From NCBI RefSeq assembly GCF_028583425.1, contig NC_072792.1, forward strand, positions 156,804,676-156,868,675: a stretch of DNA of 64,000 nucleotides, read 5' to 3'. Under the pieces are notes generated by a model. It did not search any database and was not told the origin of the DNA. It saw only the letters and a list, made by a program, of their open reading frames with translations. Origin of the DNA: Eublepharis macularius (taxonomy: Eukaryota > Chordata > Lepidosauria > Squamata > Eublepharidae). Position numbers and translations under genes: made by a program. Shown here piece by piece: positions 1 through 13,800 of this stretch (the stretch's first letter is position 1; every line of letters starts with the position of its first letter).

Positions 1-768
1 GAACACATTAAAAGTGCCTCATGCTTTGAAAGTATACCATTGAATATTACATATACTTAGCTTTTTCAATAGAAAGGATAGAATAATGTACACACTCATT
101 ATTTTGAGTAAGGAATAAAGAGGTGGTAGCTCTGCATTATTTATTGTAATGCACGAAGGTATGATACCCAATAACAAGTCACTTTTTGTTACAGCTAAAG
201 TACTGCTGTCCCATTTATGCATACAAGGTTTCAAGTACTGTGCTAAATTTAAGGTTGAAATCCTGTGTTTGAAATTTCTAATAGAGGCTGATTTTTCATT
301 GCATTGTCAGTAGAGTTGTGTAACTTTTAGTTTTGCATTTCCCCACACTAATTTTTGTTATTCAGTTATATCTGGGACCGACTAGGCACCACACAATGTA
401 AGCTGCATCTTGATTCCCAGTCTCTTATTCAGCACAATAACTGAATTAATGGGCTGAAGCTTTATGCATCCCTCCACCTCAAAATGAGGCTTTTGCACCT
501 CCATGACTGGGCGATTGTCAATACTCCATCATTGTCTCTGGCCCAACTATCTGATGCCCCCAAGCATACATTGAGAAAAATGAGTTGGTGGGAGCTGCAT
601 CCCTGAACTGGGCTGGACAAAATCATGCCTCCCCACTTTCAATGTACCTTTTGAGATTGCCATTGTGTGAAAACAGTGTCAGCGTAAAGATCCACTGAAT
701 ACTTCATTTCCATGAAAGTTGCTCTCAAACGTGATGGAACTTTGAAACCAAACCTAGTGCTAGCATAC
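1..768. other. upstream flank, nothing recognised
   Basis: No gene, RNA or repeat that I can name. Longest open frame is 71 codons and unremarkable. Confidence 0.5.
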
Positions 769-962
769 GGTTGCCAACTCTTCCTTGTGAAATTCCTGGA
801 GATTTGGGAGTGGAGCCAGGGGAGGGTGGGGTTTGGGCCTCAGCGGGGTATAATTTCATAGTCTTGCCCTCCAAAGCTGCCATTTCCTCTAAGAAATATA
901 GTCTGAAGATCAGTTATAATTCCAGGGGAACTCCAAACCCCAGCTGGTGCCTGGCAACTCTG
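769..962. repeat. short interspersed GC-rich repeat (MITE-like)
   Basis: Resembles a very common reptile repeat with the course GTTGCCAACTC...CCTGGAGATTTGG...CTCAGCGGGGTATAAT...TAATTCCAGGGGAACTCC...GGCAACTCTG. The ends are inverted copies of GGTTGCCAAC/GTTGCC-like sequence, consistent with a non-autonomous DNA element. Family not named. Related fragments occur near 48800-48890 and 60640-60680. Confidence 0.5.
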
Positions 963-1179
963 TTGTGGAAGAAACTTTGGCACCTTGTTCATGGTATCGG
1001 ACCGTGGCTTTTACCACAGAAGCAGCTTCTGCTGCAATCAGTCTGCTAATCTTTACAAGGTGCGGGTTCAGTTGCGCTTACGGACCAATTAGATTTCCAG
1101 AGTATAAGCTTTTGAGAGTCAAAACTAAAAATATTATACCTTCACCTTAAATATCTCTGCCACCTTCTGACTGGACGCT

Positions 1180-1840
1180 TCTGCAGCGTGTCACGGCTTC
1201 TTTGCGCAGGGCGTACCGCAGTTGCTGCAGTAGGAAGGCGGGGGGGGAGAATGAGGGCCGCGGCCGTCCTTTTCCACACCGCCTGTCTCTTGTCCTTCGC
1301 GGGTCGGTCGTGTGAGCAGACGTGCAAGCTTTCCCCTCCCTCCATCGATGCGGAGAGGCCTGGCCACCCGCCCCCTCCGTCAGCCGCCGGCGCTGCTCGT
1401 CCCTCCTCCGGGCGGTCCTACCCTCTCCCCCATGTGCGGAACCGGCGCCGCGCTGCGTAGAGGAGGAGGGCGGAGAGGCCTGGCGGCTGCTGCTAACGCT
1501 AACGGTTTTCTTTCAAGCCGCGGGGCGCGCGAGTGGCGGCTTTGAACGGCTTCTGCGAGGAACAGGAGGAGGCCGCCGGGCCCCAGGCGCTTCCCTCAGC
1601 TGAGGAGGCCGGCGGGGGCTTTGGGAAGGGCATGTAAGTGAGGCCGGGCGGGATGGAAAAGGCGGGCTGCCGTCCTATAGGGATCTTCGAAAGCCTCTGG
1701 CGTCCCCTCGTTCTTTTTCTCCTCAGCACAAGGAGTCAACAATAGCTCGACTAGGGGAGGCAGCGTAATACGCTGCGCTTACGTGGGAGTAAGGCCCGCT
1801 GACACAGTGGGGCTTCACCTCGCTATCCTAAACCGCCCTT
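1180..1840 (+). promoter_or_regulatory. SACS: CpG island / SACS promoter region
   Basis: GC-rich, CpG-dense stretch, the only extended one in the window, lying immediately before the first SACS donor site. No convincing TATA box is seen, as is common for broadly expressed CpG-island promoters. The transcription start cannot be fixed from sequence alone. Several open frames of 60-90 codons across the island are a by-product of high GC content and resemble no protein I recognise. Confidence 0.8.
1461..1633 (+). other. SACS: SACS exon 1 (5' UTR, ends in AT of start codon)
   Basis: The 3' edge is set by a consensus donor GTAAGT at 1634-1639. Exon 1 ends ...GGGCAT, and the next exon (3622) starts GTCGGCAAGG, so splicing gives ATG TCG GCA AGG GTA ACT (MSARVT). 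In this frame the last stop is TAG at 1458-1460, and I see no ATG between it and 1632. The split ATG is therefore the only in-frame start ahead of the conserved ubiquitin-like exons. The base at -3 is G, favourable for initiation; +4 is T. The left edge given is only the last in-frame stop; the true exon start is unknown. The human N terminus is six residues longer. Confidence 0.65.
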
Positions 1841-4800
1841 CTAAATCCATTGAGGGTGTAACGTTCAGGGTGTAAGCTTTCCAGAGTCAGAGCTCCCTTC
1901 TTCACATACCTGAAACTCTCTGTTTAGGATTGTGCTGTTAATTCCCAGGAAATGCGACCCCTTCAGGATTGGGCTTCTTATACCTTGCAGCAAAAACCAG
2001 CCCAGGTCCTGCCGGGGCTATCAGATGTATGAACATGGACAGTGAGGATTAGGGAGAGCTCGATATTTGTCTCAAATTATTCATCTGATACTTTTGCTGC
2101 TTTTATGGCTATTAATAGTTCTCTACTTTTTTTTTTTTTAAAGTCCATAGCTCTTGTTTTTTAACGCTTATTTTATGTTTGGGTGCCAGCACTCCTGCTT
2201 TTAAAAAAATGGTTATATTTTATCTATATTATGTTATTAGTTAAATTGTTTTTTTAAAAATTCCATGCTGCAGATTTCCTTGAGGGTCATCTTGCAAGAG
2301 AATGAGGGGTGAAAGTGATACAAATAAAGTACAGTTTCAAAGATCTCCCCACATTCCCATGTGCATATGCATAAGTGTGCACATACATCTTTACTGTTCA
2401 CTGCAGGACAATGTAGACTTCAGTCTATGAAGGCTTTTGCCACAATGCATTTGTTACTCTTCAAGGTAGCACAGGATCCATCCCCCATCCTGTTATCTGT
2501 GTTTTGCAACTGAAAGTGGGGAATCTTGAGGAAGGGATGTGTATTGCAGCTGCTTTTTGATCAGGGTGGAATACCATGCACTTTCTCCCCCCTACCCCCA
2601 GCCCCCAGTGATTTGTTAACATATGGAGAAAGTGACAGGTGCAAGCAAAGCCAAGAGCATATTCAGGATAATAGCTGTGGATTGAAAGAAATTGAAGGGC
2701 AATGAAGAAATGCCTTCCTGCCAAGAAACCTCACATTAGAAGGAAAAAGAATTGCTCTTAGGGGAAAAATGAATATTCCATAATATTCCATAATGAATAT
2801 TTCCCCTCAAAAAGGTCTAGAAATACATATTTCATTCACATTAGTGAGTTGTCTGAGTCTCCTCTACACGTCCCTGGCTAGGAATTGCAGTGGTAGTTTG
2901 CACTGAGAATTATAATAAGTATGTAATTATTAATTAGGCAATTTTTAAAACTACAAGTATCAAAATACAATTGTGTAAATCTCTGTAAGCGCTGGTCATT
3001 CTTTGTTAAAAAAAAAAGTACAGAGCTGATTAAGGCTCCCATAAAGCAACTAAAATGAGCAAAGAGTGGAACCTTTCCAACAAAAGGCTAAAGCGATTGA
3101 GCCTTTTAGTCTAGAAAAGTGTGGGATGGGATATGATGACAGGGTTTTATTAAGTTATGAGTAGTGTAGAAGTGTGAGAAGACCCACCCCTCACATAAGA
3201 ACTTTGTCATTCAATGAAATTGAAGAAAGTAAGTTCAGGGCAGGCAAAAAAGAAAAGAAGTGGCACTTAATCATATTAGTGGATATTAGTATTACAGGAC
3301 CATCTATATCTCTCCCCCCAGCACCTAATAAAAGGGGACAGCTATGGCTATCATGCCTTTCTTGGTGTGTGAGATTCTCTGATTGACCATTGCGCAGGTT
3401 GTGGACTAGATGGTCTTTTAGTCTGATTGAGTAACACAGTTTTTATGTACTGGTACAGCCTATGAAATATTTATATGTCTGAAGAATTCTGTGAGGTTTG
3501 AGAGGCTGTATATGCTAAGTATGAACAACAGAACAATTAAAATATTGTTCTGCTTGGTAATGTACTGTATTCTTTTGCTATTTATTCAAATCCAGCTTCC
3601 TTTGATTTCTTGATGGTATAGGTCGGCAAGGGTAACTGTGCTTCATGACTATGTGGGCTGCAGGACATTTGAGGTGCTACCTTCAGTGTCTGTTGGAGGC
3701 ATCAAAGAGTTAATTTATCCAGAAACAGGTTTTCCAGTAAGTGAGCAGTGTCTATACCACCATGGAAGAGAGGTAAGCTTCCTCATCTCTTAGAACTTCT
3801 AAACTGGGACCTAGGCTCCCTTTGACATTCTGCTATTGCAAAATAAATGAATTTACATGAGAAAGCTGTGAGAGTGTATATTCCAGACATAATTAAAGAT
3901 GCTTTTTTTGATTCATGAATGTCTAAAATGACTTGTGGCCAACCTGCTTCCTTTTGTTTGCCCTGTTGCAAGATCTCAGATAGAATGGTATAGAATCTTA
4001 GTGTCCTGGGGCAGTGAAGCACTTCTCAGAAATGTTGTGCGCTAATTGAGCAGTTGTGGTCTGTTTCCCTGCCCTGAGCACAGGAAGATCAGAATTCTTG
4101 AAGTCTTAAGCCAGTGATTCCTGATGGGGTGTCCTTAACAGGTGCTAGTGTGTTTAATGGTGCCAACTTGATTCTTGGGTCTTGGAGATAAAACTCAAAA
4201 GGTCAATGGAACAAGAAAAACAAAATGAATAGGGTTGCTCCCTTCCAACTGATTGACTAGTGAATGGCTGAACTCATTCTGCACATTACGTCCATGTGCT
4301 CTCAGCTTTGCCATAGGCTCAGGCTTTCTTACATCTATGAGCTTTATAATCCTTCCCCTTTGGTCATGCACATAGTAAACTTACCCATTTATTTGGGAAA
4401 TGAAACCATTTGTCTCACTAGTTGCGGTTATGGTGAGGAGCAGCATATTCAAGAATGCTCAACATCTAAAATCTCCTTTCATTTCAGTTACCTGACTTCA
4501 TCAAGATTGAGGACCTTCAGACTTCCCAGAATCATGTGTTTCTAGACCTTTTGTCAAAGGGCTTGAAAGGAGGAGGTACGGTAAATACCATAAACCATTC
4601 CTTCAACTGTTGCCCCTTCCATTTTCCTCTTTTCTCTGTTACTACTATGTTTAGCGTTTTAACAATTTCAGTGGTCGTATATACAGTTGGAACATCTTTT
4701 TGCAGAACTTTTTGGACCATGTGTTATTGTAGTGTGTAATAAAACAGTGACTGGTTTTTGTTTTGAGAAAGGTTGATTGTTCAGTATATGCTGGCAAGGG

Positions 4801-7800
4801 AAGAGGGGAGGGCTTCAGGGGCTTGTGAAATTTTATACACAAGAATGGGGTCCTCAGATTGCTAAACATTGAAAATTTCTGTTTGAGAGAGTTTGTTGGT
4901 TTGGGTTCTTTGAACTGCCACCAAAACTTCATTGAGCAGTCCTCAGTGTTGTAAAGAGGCTGATTTGCAGGCATGGAAAGTTACAAATAGTTTGAAAGTG
5001 TAGTGTAGCTTGAATGTTTGTTTATTTTATTTATACCTCGCCTTTGTCCTCAATGGGGATCCAAAGTGGCTTATATCATTCTCCCCTGTGAGGTAGGTTA
5101 GTCTGAGAGTGTGTGAATGGCCCAAGGTCACACAGCAAGCTTCCATGTTAGAGTGAGGATTTGAACTTGGGTCTTCCTGACACACTATCTACTGGATTTG
5201 AGTCTAGTGGCTCCTTAGAGACCAACAAGATTTTCAAGGTTTAAGCTTTCAAGAGGCAGAGCTCCCTTCTTCATACTTCTTCACACTGAGTTGAGTGTGT
5301 AGTTTTTACAGGTGACTGACCAGGCAGACAGTGAAATGATGGCAAAAAAGTAGTAATAATTGTAGTAAAGTATGGTCTGCATTGTGTTATACACTAAATC
5401 AAATAAATAATTTTGGGCTGGCTCCGCACTAACATTTCCATGGGTATAAGGATTTCTGTACATGGAGCATAATTCTTTGCCTCCTTCCTCCTATGGCAGC
5501 CTGAAATGCCCCTATTCCTTGGGGTCCCTTCTTCCCCAAAATAGGATTTCACGGGTAGAGGGGAAATGAACTCTGTGGGTGGAAATCTTTGCACCCATGA
5601 AAACATCTAGTCTGGATCCAAGCCTATATCTTTTTAATGAGAATTTTTAATGAGAATTTTAGTTGTATGCTGAGATATAGTTACAGCATACATTAATATG
5701 ATTATTATGCTTTGAATTGGATTTGTATTGTGTACGAGTTATTAAAATAAATAATTCTACAAGAGTTTATTTTATTTTTTGCTGAACTTACTTTAAAAAT
5801 AAGGTATGACTTTATATGGGGTATCCAAATGCTATATACCTTTAATAATAATACAGCAGAAAACCACCAGTAAACTCCTTCAAATATAATGAAACAGCAG
5901 TTGATTTCATTAAAACTATATTCTTAGGGTGCTAGTGTTATTATTATAGCATAAAGTTTAATGCTGCAAAGGTTAGTCTTTGCTGTTCTACAAGGCTCTT
6001 GTTCTGCTGTTATAGACAGCTAGCTGCTTCTCTAGAGTAATTTCATCAAGCGTGTTGTAAATTAAAATAAGTTTTGAATGAAGGCATGCAGACAACAGAT
6101 TTATTGATTGATCTTTCAGCAGTGGGTATGTATGGAATTCTGGGGGTATGGCCCAATGGAACTAGAGAGAATACTTGAGTGGTAGAATCAATTGGGACGG
6201 TCTGGGTTGTGCAGGGTTTTTTTTTGTTTCCCCATTACATTGTCCCGCATTCATGCTCCCATCTGTAAGTAACCTGTATTTTTTCTCTAAAAGAAATGCT
6301 TTCTTTAAAAAAAAAAAAGACAAAAATCTTTCTCACCATCTTTTTAATGTGTCCAGAAGGGAAGGGATGCCTTCGGTTTCAGTGGAAAGGAATGCTCCCT
6401 TCATTCTCCCCTCATCTACATTGTCACATTAACTTATTCTTTTGTTTTGTTTTTGAGTGCTGAGCAATGTTTTTGTTTTGTTTTCTTTTGAGTGCTGAGC
6501 AATGGTAACAGCACTGTTTGTTGAGCTATGAAAATACAGAGTTGTATGTGTGTTTGTATTCGTAAGCAATACATAAGTCTTGCATTACTGAAATAGAAGG
6601 ATTGGGTAAGGCAAGGATTCACAGCTTACTGCCATTCCTGTAACCAAAAAACACATCCATGCTTACTGTGGTGCTTATACTAACTATGTGAGATTCTTGA
6701 CACAGAGAGCCAAGCTACAAGTGACGAATTACACTTGCCATTCACTTGCTCTCCACTTAGTGAGAGCAAGAGAACAGAGGAATACACGTGAGTCTGTTCA
6801 CTAGCCAGGCAAGTGTAATTCGTCACTTGTAGCTTGGCTCAAAGAGAGGGGAGGGGATTGGCCCTATTGCCTCGCTCAACTTAGAAAGAAGCCAATGCAT
6901 GGGGAGAGGGGTGGCCCCAGTTTAGAACTGCAGAGATGCTTCGACACAGAGGAAGAGAGGAATTTGCTTTCCTAGAGCTGAAATGTAGCTGAAATCCGTA
7001 GGGCACTAATTCACTAGGGAGGATTTATTGGCCCCATTGCCTTGCCCAGTCTAATTAAGTAATTCATTCATTAATCAGGAATGGGAGGGAGGACTGTCCT
7101 CATTGCCTTTCCCACAGCTTAAATGTTGCTGAATTCATTACAAGGAGGCAAGTGTGGAGAGAGTGGCATTGTGTTGTTCCTTATCCCTACTGTTCAAACA
7201 TGGAGGTTAAAAAACCAAGCATTTCAGCTTTGAGCTATTCCCAAGCAGCAGCATGCATGCATTCTGAAATAAAAAAAGAAAAGAAAAGGTGGTTGGGAAA
7301 TCATGACGGTGGCCTGACATATTGGGAGGGGGTGGGTGGGGGAATGTACATCTGGTGTGAAGAACAAACAGGGCAAACTATATTAGGACCATGGATTGCC
7401 CTGCTGCATCTGAAATCTCCATAGCAAGTGTGAATTGACCAATAGTTGTGGTAGTTGTGGTATGATTACCATGCCCCACCCCTTGGGTGGAAGCAGACCT
7501 GGTTGTAGTATCAATGAGCGATTTGTGCAGTGGTAACCACTGTGGCTGCCCAACCAGGGCAATTGAATGGCAAAGTTGCAGGCAGCCACCTCCGTACAAG
7601 TTGCCTGGCTGGAAAAAAATCTGAAAACAGTAAATTTGCTAATGTGACAAAAATAACAATTATATGTGTTTCTGAAACAGTTTTGTCTCTTCTGCATTTT
7701 TAGGCCGTTTTGGACAAACGACACCACCACTTGTTGATTTCCTTAAAGATATTTTGAGAAGATATCCTGAAGGAGGACAGATTCTTAAGGTAAAGCATAA

Positions 7801-10800
7801 AATATTTTAAAGTAAATATTATTTAAAAGTTTTACTGCATTAAATATCTATTTAGTTAGCCAACGTATCTTCCTTAATAGCCATTTTGCCAGCATTTTAT
7901 CTCTTTGTGATACATTAAGTTGACTTCTCATTGTGTATTAAAGAAACAATTAATTTGTTTGATGAAAGGGGTGAGGGCAGAGAGGGACAGTGCATCAAAG
8001 ATACATTGCTGAATCCTCTCCTTTCCTGATAAGGAATACAATGAGAAAAGAAAGGGGGACCTTCTTGTTTCTTGTCATGCCTGCGACAGTGAGGTTTGAA
8101 TACACATTTCCAGAGCACCTGGGAAATGGACAGAAGGCCAGTGATTCCATGTATTACTTGGGCCTCCGGTCTTTGCACTGGTTTCCTTTTCTGGCAGCAC
8201 TGGGGCTGTAGCACTCTGACATTGTTACCTCTGAATGCATGGAGCCAATGGAAGGATTTCCCTCGGCTGCCATGGCCTCTTTTCTCCTTGCTCCATCACC
8301 AGCCTTAAAAACTTGGTCTCTTTAAAAAAATTCTGGATGCTTCAGATATCTTGATTGCTTTTAGAGCCTGATGGAGGTAAAGAAATGACAGCAATACATG
8401 GCAGAAGGAAAAGGGGGGGGGGAGCAAAAACAAGGAGAAGCTGAAGCAAGGCTGAGGGGCTTGGGTTTGTGGAAGGAGATGGAACGGTTCTCTCTCAACA
8501 TGGCTCATCAAATGTTTTGTGTTTTAAATGTTTTCGTTGAATGTCATTGCTATTTTTATATTTGTATTTTATTGATTTATGATAATTATGGGGGAAAGTG
8601 CTATCAAGTTACAAGCGACTCACAGCAACTCTGTAGTTTTTTCAAGGCAAGAGACATTCAGAGGTGGTTTGCCATTGCCTGCCTCTGCGTAATAACCCTA
8701 GACTTCCATGGTGCTTTTCTATCCAAGTACTAATCAGGGCCAACCCTGCTTAGCTTCTGAGATCTGATGAGATCAGGCTAACCTGGGCCATACAGATCAG
8801 GACTTGTGATAATAGTAAATAATAATGTCTTGTTTGGCCCTGAATTGTAAACAGTTTGAACACCTAAAATGTTTAAGGGGCAGAGTTGATTGGTTTTTTT
8901 TGGTGGGGGGATGGACTCCTGGTATGGCTACTCTACTACTTCAGCTGGCATTGAGGTGTTAATTGATATCATTGCTTTCATTTTTCCTTCTGTGCTTCAG
9001 CATTATGATTTAGATAACAATTTTAATCTCCTCTGGAGGTCTTTCATTCATAGGGTCACCATAGGTCAGAGGTGACTTGACAGCACATAACATACAAGTT
9101 GGGGAAGGTGGGTTTATTCAGATTCCTGTAGTTTTAGTAGCTGATTATTTAGGAAGGCTCTGCTAGGTTTGCTCCGACTGCTGCAGGAATAGGGGACAGA
9201 GAAGCAAATAACATCGTCATAAAATAGAAGAGGTAAGCTGCCACTTACACAGTGCCATTCTTGGTTTCATGGAATATTTTACCCTCTCAGTTGACTAGCA
9301 TGCCAATCCTAAATTGATGATTTTTTGTTGATCTGGTTCAACCTTTTTATAGTTCATTAAATAACATATTTGTTTTACCTTTTTTTCAGGAATTAATTCA
9401 GAATGCAGAAGATGCTGGTGCCACAGAAGTTAGGTTTCTATATGATGAGACTCAGTATGGGACAGAGTCTCTCTGGTCTAAAGACATGGCTCAATACCAG
9501 GGTAAATATTTCTTTTTTTTCAGATCCAGCTTTGTTCCTAGCTTATTTGCCGTTTGGTGAAGAAGTGATGTACTTTGAATCAACATTAGCGCAAAAAAAC
9601 TTTGTAGTTAAGTTTTGTCTAGATTTTGTGTTTTACATACAGTTATTTCATGTATAATCTAGGGATATACACCCAAATATTTCCAGTCTGAAAATATAAA
9701 TGAAAAATACTATATCAGTATTTTTCAGGTATATTCTGGTCATCTGAAATGGTATTCAGGATTTGAGAATATCAAATTCTGGGATTTTAGAATCCTGAGG
9801 ATTTTAGAAAAAAGATGGTGGCGCAGACAGGAACAGGCTCGTCAGCTCCCACCATCTTTTACTTTTAACAGCTTCCCTGTTACTTTTAGCCAGCATTAAC
9901 TTAACTTTTTAATTGACAAAGCTGCACCATTGCTTTTCATCACCTTCACCCCATACCCCGTGCAAACAACTGAAATTGGAAGGAGAAGAGAGGAAACAGC
10001 TAACCTGCAGAACAGTTGGAAGCCGGGTGAGCGAGCATAGTGAAACAGAGTAAGGCTGAGCGAAACTGAGCAAGGCAAGGTGGAGCTGCCCTGAGCCCGG
10101 CTGACGCAGGGGAAACCTGGTGGGGGAACGGGGCTGAGTGAAGTCGAGTGAAGTTAAGCTAAATTACTTTGATATTCGACGCCTGAGTTAAGCACTGACA
10201 AGCCGAGGCTGACGCCCCATGCGGAGCCAAGCGGCTGAGTTTGAGCAGCCAGGTTGAGGGTTGAGTTGAGCCGAGCTGTGCTGCTGAGCTGAGCGACCGA
10301 ATTGAGCTGAGCCCCACCGCTGATACTCCAGTGCTATCCAGTGCTGAGAGGTGCGTTTAAAAGAGATGTTCGCTGCTACCTGATTACCCAGGTGCTGGGA
10401 GTTGCAAGGCCTTCCCAGGCAGTTCTGGAGGTTTGGAAGCTGGCGTTGAGCTGAGGAGCTAGAGGATGGCGTCTAAGAGAGGCGCCCTGGCTGAGTGTTG
10501 AAGTGGAGTGGAAGAGAAAGAACATGCTGCTCAAGTCACTAAAATTGGGTTACAAACCTGCTGGACTGGAGGAGAGGTTGGTAAGAGAAGGTGTGGGGTG
10601 AGCAGCCTGGGACCATGGGACTTGTGCGGGGGACATGGTGTATTTGTGTGCCTTGCTTGCCCCCCCCCCCCAGAAGCTGGAATATCTCTGCACTGGCCTG
10701 GAGACAGCTGGGTGGCCTGAGAGACCATCGAAGGCCCCTAGAGGTTGTCGGGGTTAGCCAACCGAACTCAGAATCAGGCTGAGTTCTAGATGGCCTAGAG

Positions 10801-13800
10801 CTGGAACTGTGGGCCATTCCTTTGAATTTGATGGAGGGGTCATGGATTTGCTGAGAATCTTTTAGGTTATTTGAAATTTTATTGGGCGGAGGGGGGGCTT
10901 ATGACTAGGTTCTATGCTTGATAAATTGAGAGGCATGGGGTAATGTTATATAATGCTATAAATGTATTGGGATTTATATATATATATATTTTTTTTATAA
11001 AAAATTTTATTGGAATTAGAAATATTTCGTCATTTATAACAATCAAATTACTTTAATATTCCAGTTCTAACCCCCTCCCTTCCCCCCCCCCGTTTGTTGA
11101 CTTCCAACAGTTTTCCAACCCTTTGTCTATTCTTCCCCTACTCATTTCAACTTATTTTGTCAATTAAACATATACTTTCACACTCTTCTAAGCTAGTCTA
11201 TTATAACACAGTACTAAGTCAGTTTCCCTTCACTTATCAACTAACTAATACATTCCTGGCATATTATTCAATAGTAATAATACTGGTAATATTCTCAATA
11301 TCCTGTACTCTAACTTATTCATTCTAATGTCATCAATATGGGACAAACAATTTATCCCTCCCTATACATAACTTGAGTGCTCATAAGTGATGAATACATT
11401 TATAAGTCAACCAATTTAACTTATACTCTATATGTTACTCTTTACTTCCTCTTATATCTTTTATCTTTATAACATAAAGTCAATCAATTTGACTCATATT
11501 CTACACATTTCTAAATATCGCTATAACCAAAAATACCTTCAGCATAAGTCAATCAATTTAACCTATATTCTATATGCTACTTCTCATTCCCCCCCTGCTT
11601 GTATTCATGAATTTTAATTCTATTAATTCTCAATTACACCCCTATCTGCCAGCAACATAATTAATTAATTAATTTCTATTCTTATATATCACATAATAAC
11701 TATTACTTAATACTGTATAGAATAATCAAATAGAATAATTGCTTAGTAATTCTTCTTTAACTCTCCTCCCCCCGGTATAGTCACTTCTCTCTTCTTTTGT
11801 TTTTCTTCAATAATTTTCAAACTGCCACAGTTCTCCTCCCACCTCCCATTTTTTCACCAAATATTGTTTCAGCTTCTCCCAATCTGTGTTAAACTGTCCT
11901 GGATCAAGGTCTCTTAGTTTTCTTGTCAGTTTATCCATCTCCGCCATGTACAGCAATTTGTGAATCCAGTCCTCTATAGTTGGCACTTCTTGTACTTTCC
12001 ACTTTTGCGCATACAAAAGTCTAGCCGCTGCTGTCATGTAAAAAAGCAATGTCCTATGTTGTGCTGGAATATCTTCCATTCCCAAGTTCAGTAGCAGGAG
12101 TTCTGGGTTCTTATTAACTTGAAACTGTAAAATCTCACTTATTACTCTTATTATTTCCCCCCAGTACTGCCTGACTACCTCACAAGTCCACCACATATGA
12201 TACAAAGATCCTTCATGTATTGGGATTTATATTGATGTTAATTGAGGGCAGCTAAGTTTATGTTGTTCTGTATTGCTGAGGATGATGTTACGGGATGGAG
12301 GTTGTGGAAGGGCTGTGTGGGGGGAGACTGGAATGGAGATGGGGATCCCAGTACTCTGGTGGCAAGGGAGGTATGGTGGTGGGACAGGGTTTTGGAGTGG
12401 AAGGCCTCAGAGATGAGATAGAGCTTGGTGTCCTTTCAACCTGCGTCCCATCCCAAGGCATGCAGGTTGTGGGGCTAGGAGGAGAAACAGCCTTCCTTGG
12501 CACTGTTGTGTAATGCCAGGTCCATTAATAATATGCTACATGACTTTTTTGCTGCAGAAAATGTGGACCTGGTATGCATGACTGAGACCTGGGTGAGGGA
12601 TGGTGAAATGGTTGCCCTGAAAGGACCCCCCCCCCAGGGTTCTCGGTCCTTCACCAGTCCTGAACGAATGGTCGGGGGTGGAGTGGGGTGACTATACTCA
12701 TTCGAGAGTCTTTCTCCTTCAGGCCAGCCCCCGTACCTAAGATCACTGGCATTGATTGTGTTGGCCTGATGTGGGATGCTGAGGAGAGTGTAGCTATCTG
12801 TCTGGTGTACCGACTGCCTAGCGCACCAGCAGCTACCCTGTTGAACCTGTTGGAGGCGGGGGCGGGGTGGGCCTTGGAGCACCCTAGGCTGTTAGTCTTG
12901 GGTGACTTCAATGTCCATGCTGACGATGCTGCCTCCTCTCAGGCTGTGGACCTGGTGTCATCCATGGCAGCACTGGGACGCTCCCAATTTATTTCAGCCC
13001 CCATGTGCCAAGTGGGCCACACGCTGGATTTGATCTTTGGGATGGGGATTTGTGTGGACCTTGATGCCACTGAAGTGGTGCCGTGGTCAGACCACTCTGT
13101 CCTGAAGGCTTGTCTGGGAGTGCCAGCCTCCTCCTGCATAGGCAGTGAGCAAATTTATGCTTGTTCGTGGAGACTAATGGATCCAATTGGTTTCCAGAAT
13201 GTTCTGCGGGATCCGGTGCCCCTGGCGGTTTGTTAGATGAGCTGGTGGAGGATTGGCATGGCTGTCTCTTAGAAGCCATTGACGAAATTGTTCCCCGTTG
13301 CCCTCTTTGTTCCCATGTCAGACTAGCCCCTTGGTATACAGAGGAGCTACAATGGATGAAATGGGAACTGAGACGACTTGAGCGAGTGTGGTGATGGAAT
13401 CGGGACGAAGAGACAAGATCATCTTATAGAGCGCTGTTTCCCAAAGTATGGGTCAGGACCCACTGGTGGGTCACGAGCGGATATTGGGTGGGCCCTGAAA
13501 CTGATAGGGTGACAGTCGCAACACGTTGGCTGGGCCGTGTGGAAGCAGCAATATAACGCTGCTTCTTTTTCTTCATGTTAGGCACGGGTGCGTTATATAT
13601 GGTTATTGTATTAGGTGGGTCCCGAACTTTGAATTTTTTTTTAAATGGGTTACGGTCCAGACAACTTTGGGAAACACTGTTATAGAGCATTTATGAAAGC
13701 TCATGAGGTGGCTGTGAAGGCAGTGAAGAAAGACTACTCCGCTGCCTCCATAGCATCTGCAGGCTCACGCCTGGTAAAATTGTTTCAAGTGGTTCGGTCC

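Larger units (their letters stand above)
1634..3621 (+). other. SACS: SACS intron 1
   Basis: GTAAGT...ATAG intron. Holds the right part of the CpG island, a short antisense repeat fragment (1856-1915) and a degraded CR1 tail (about 3030-3440). 1920-3030 is AT-rich with nothing identified. Confidence 0.7.

Noticed and set aside
1188-1603. Overlapping open frames of 77-93 codons in the CpG island
   Set aside because: High GC lowers stop frequency; no recognisable protein, all in SACS promoter/5'UTR sequence.
6845-7125. Degenerate tandem repeat (GGGAGG...TTGGCCC(C)ATTGCCT three times)
   Set aside because: Only short, irregularly spaced similarity; could be chance or an old repeat, not strong enough to list.
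8725-8800. Possible 5S rRNA gene on the - strand (also at 43385, 48275, 51540)
   Set aside because: Only part of 5S rRNA is present, diverged, and fused to a SINE body with a Bov-B-like tail; these are retroposed SINEs, not rRNA genes.
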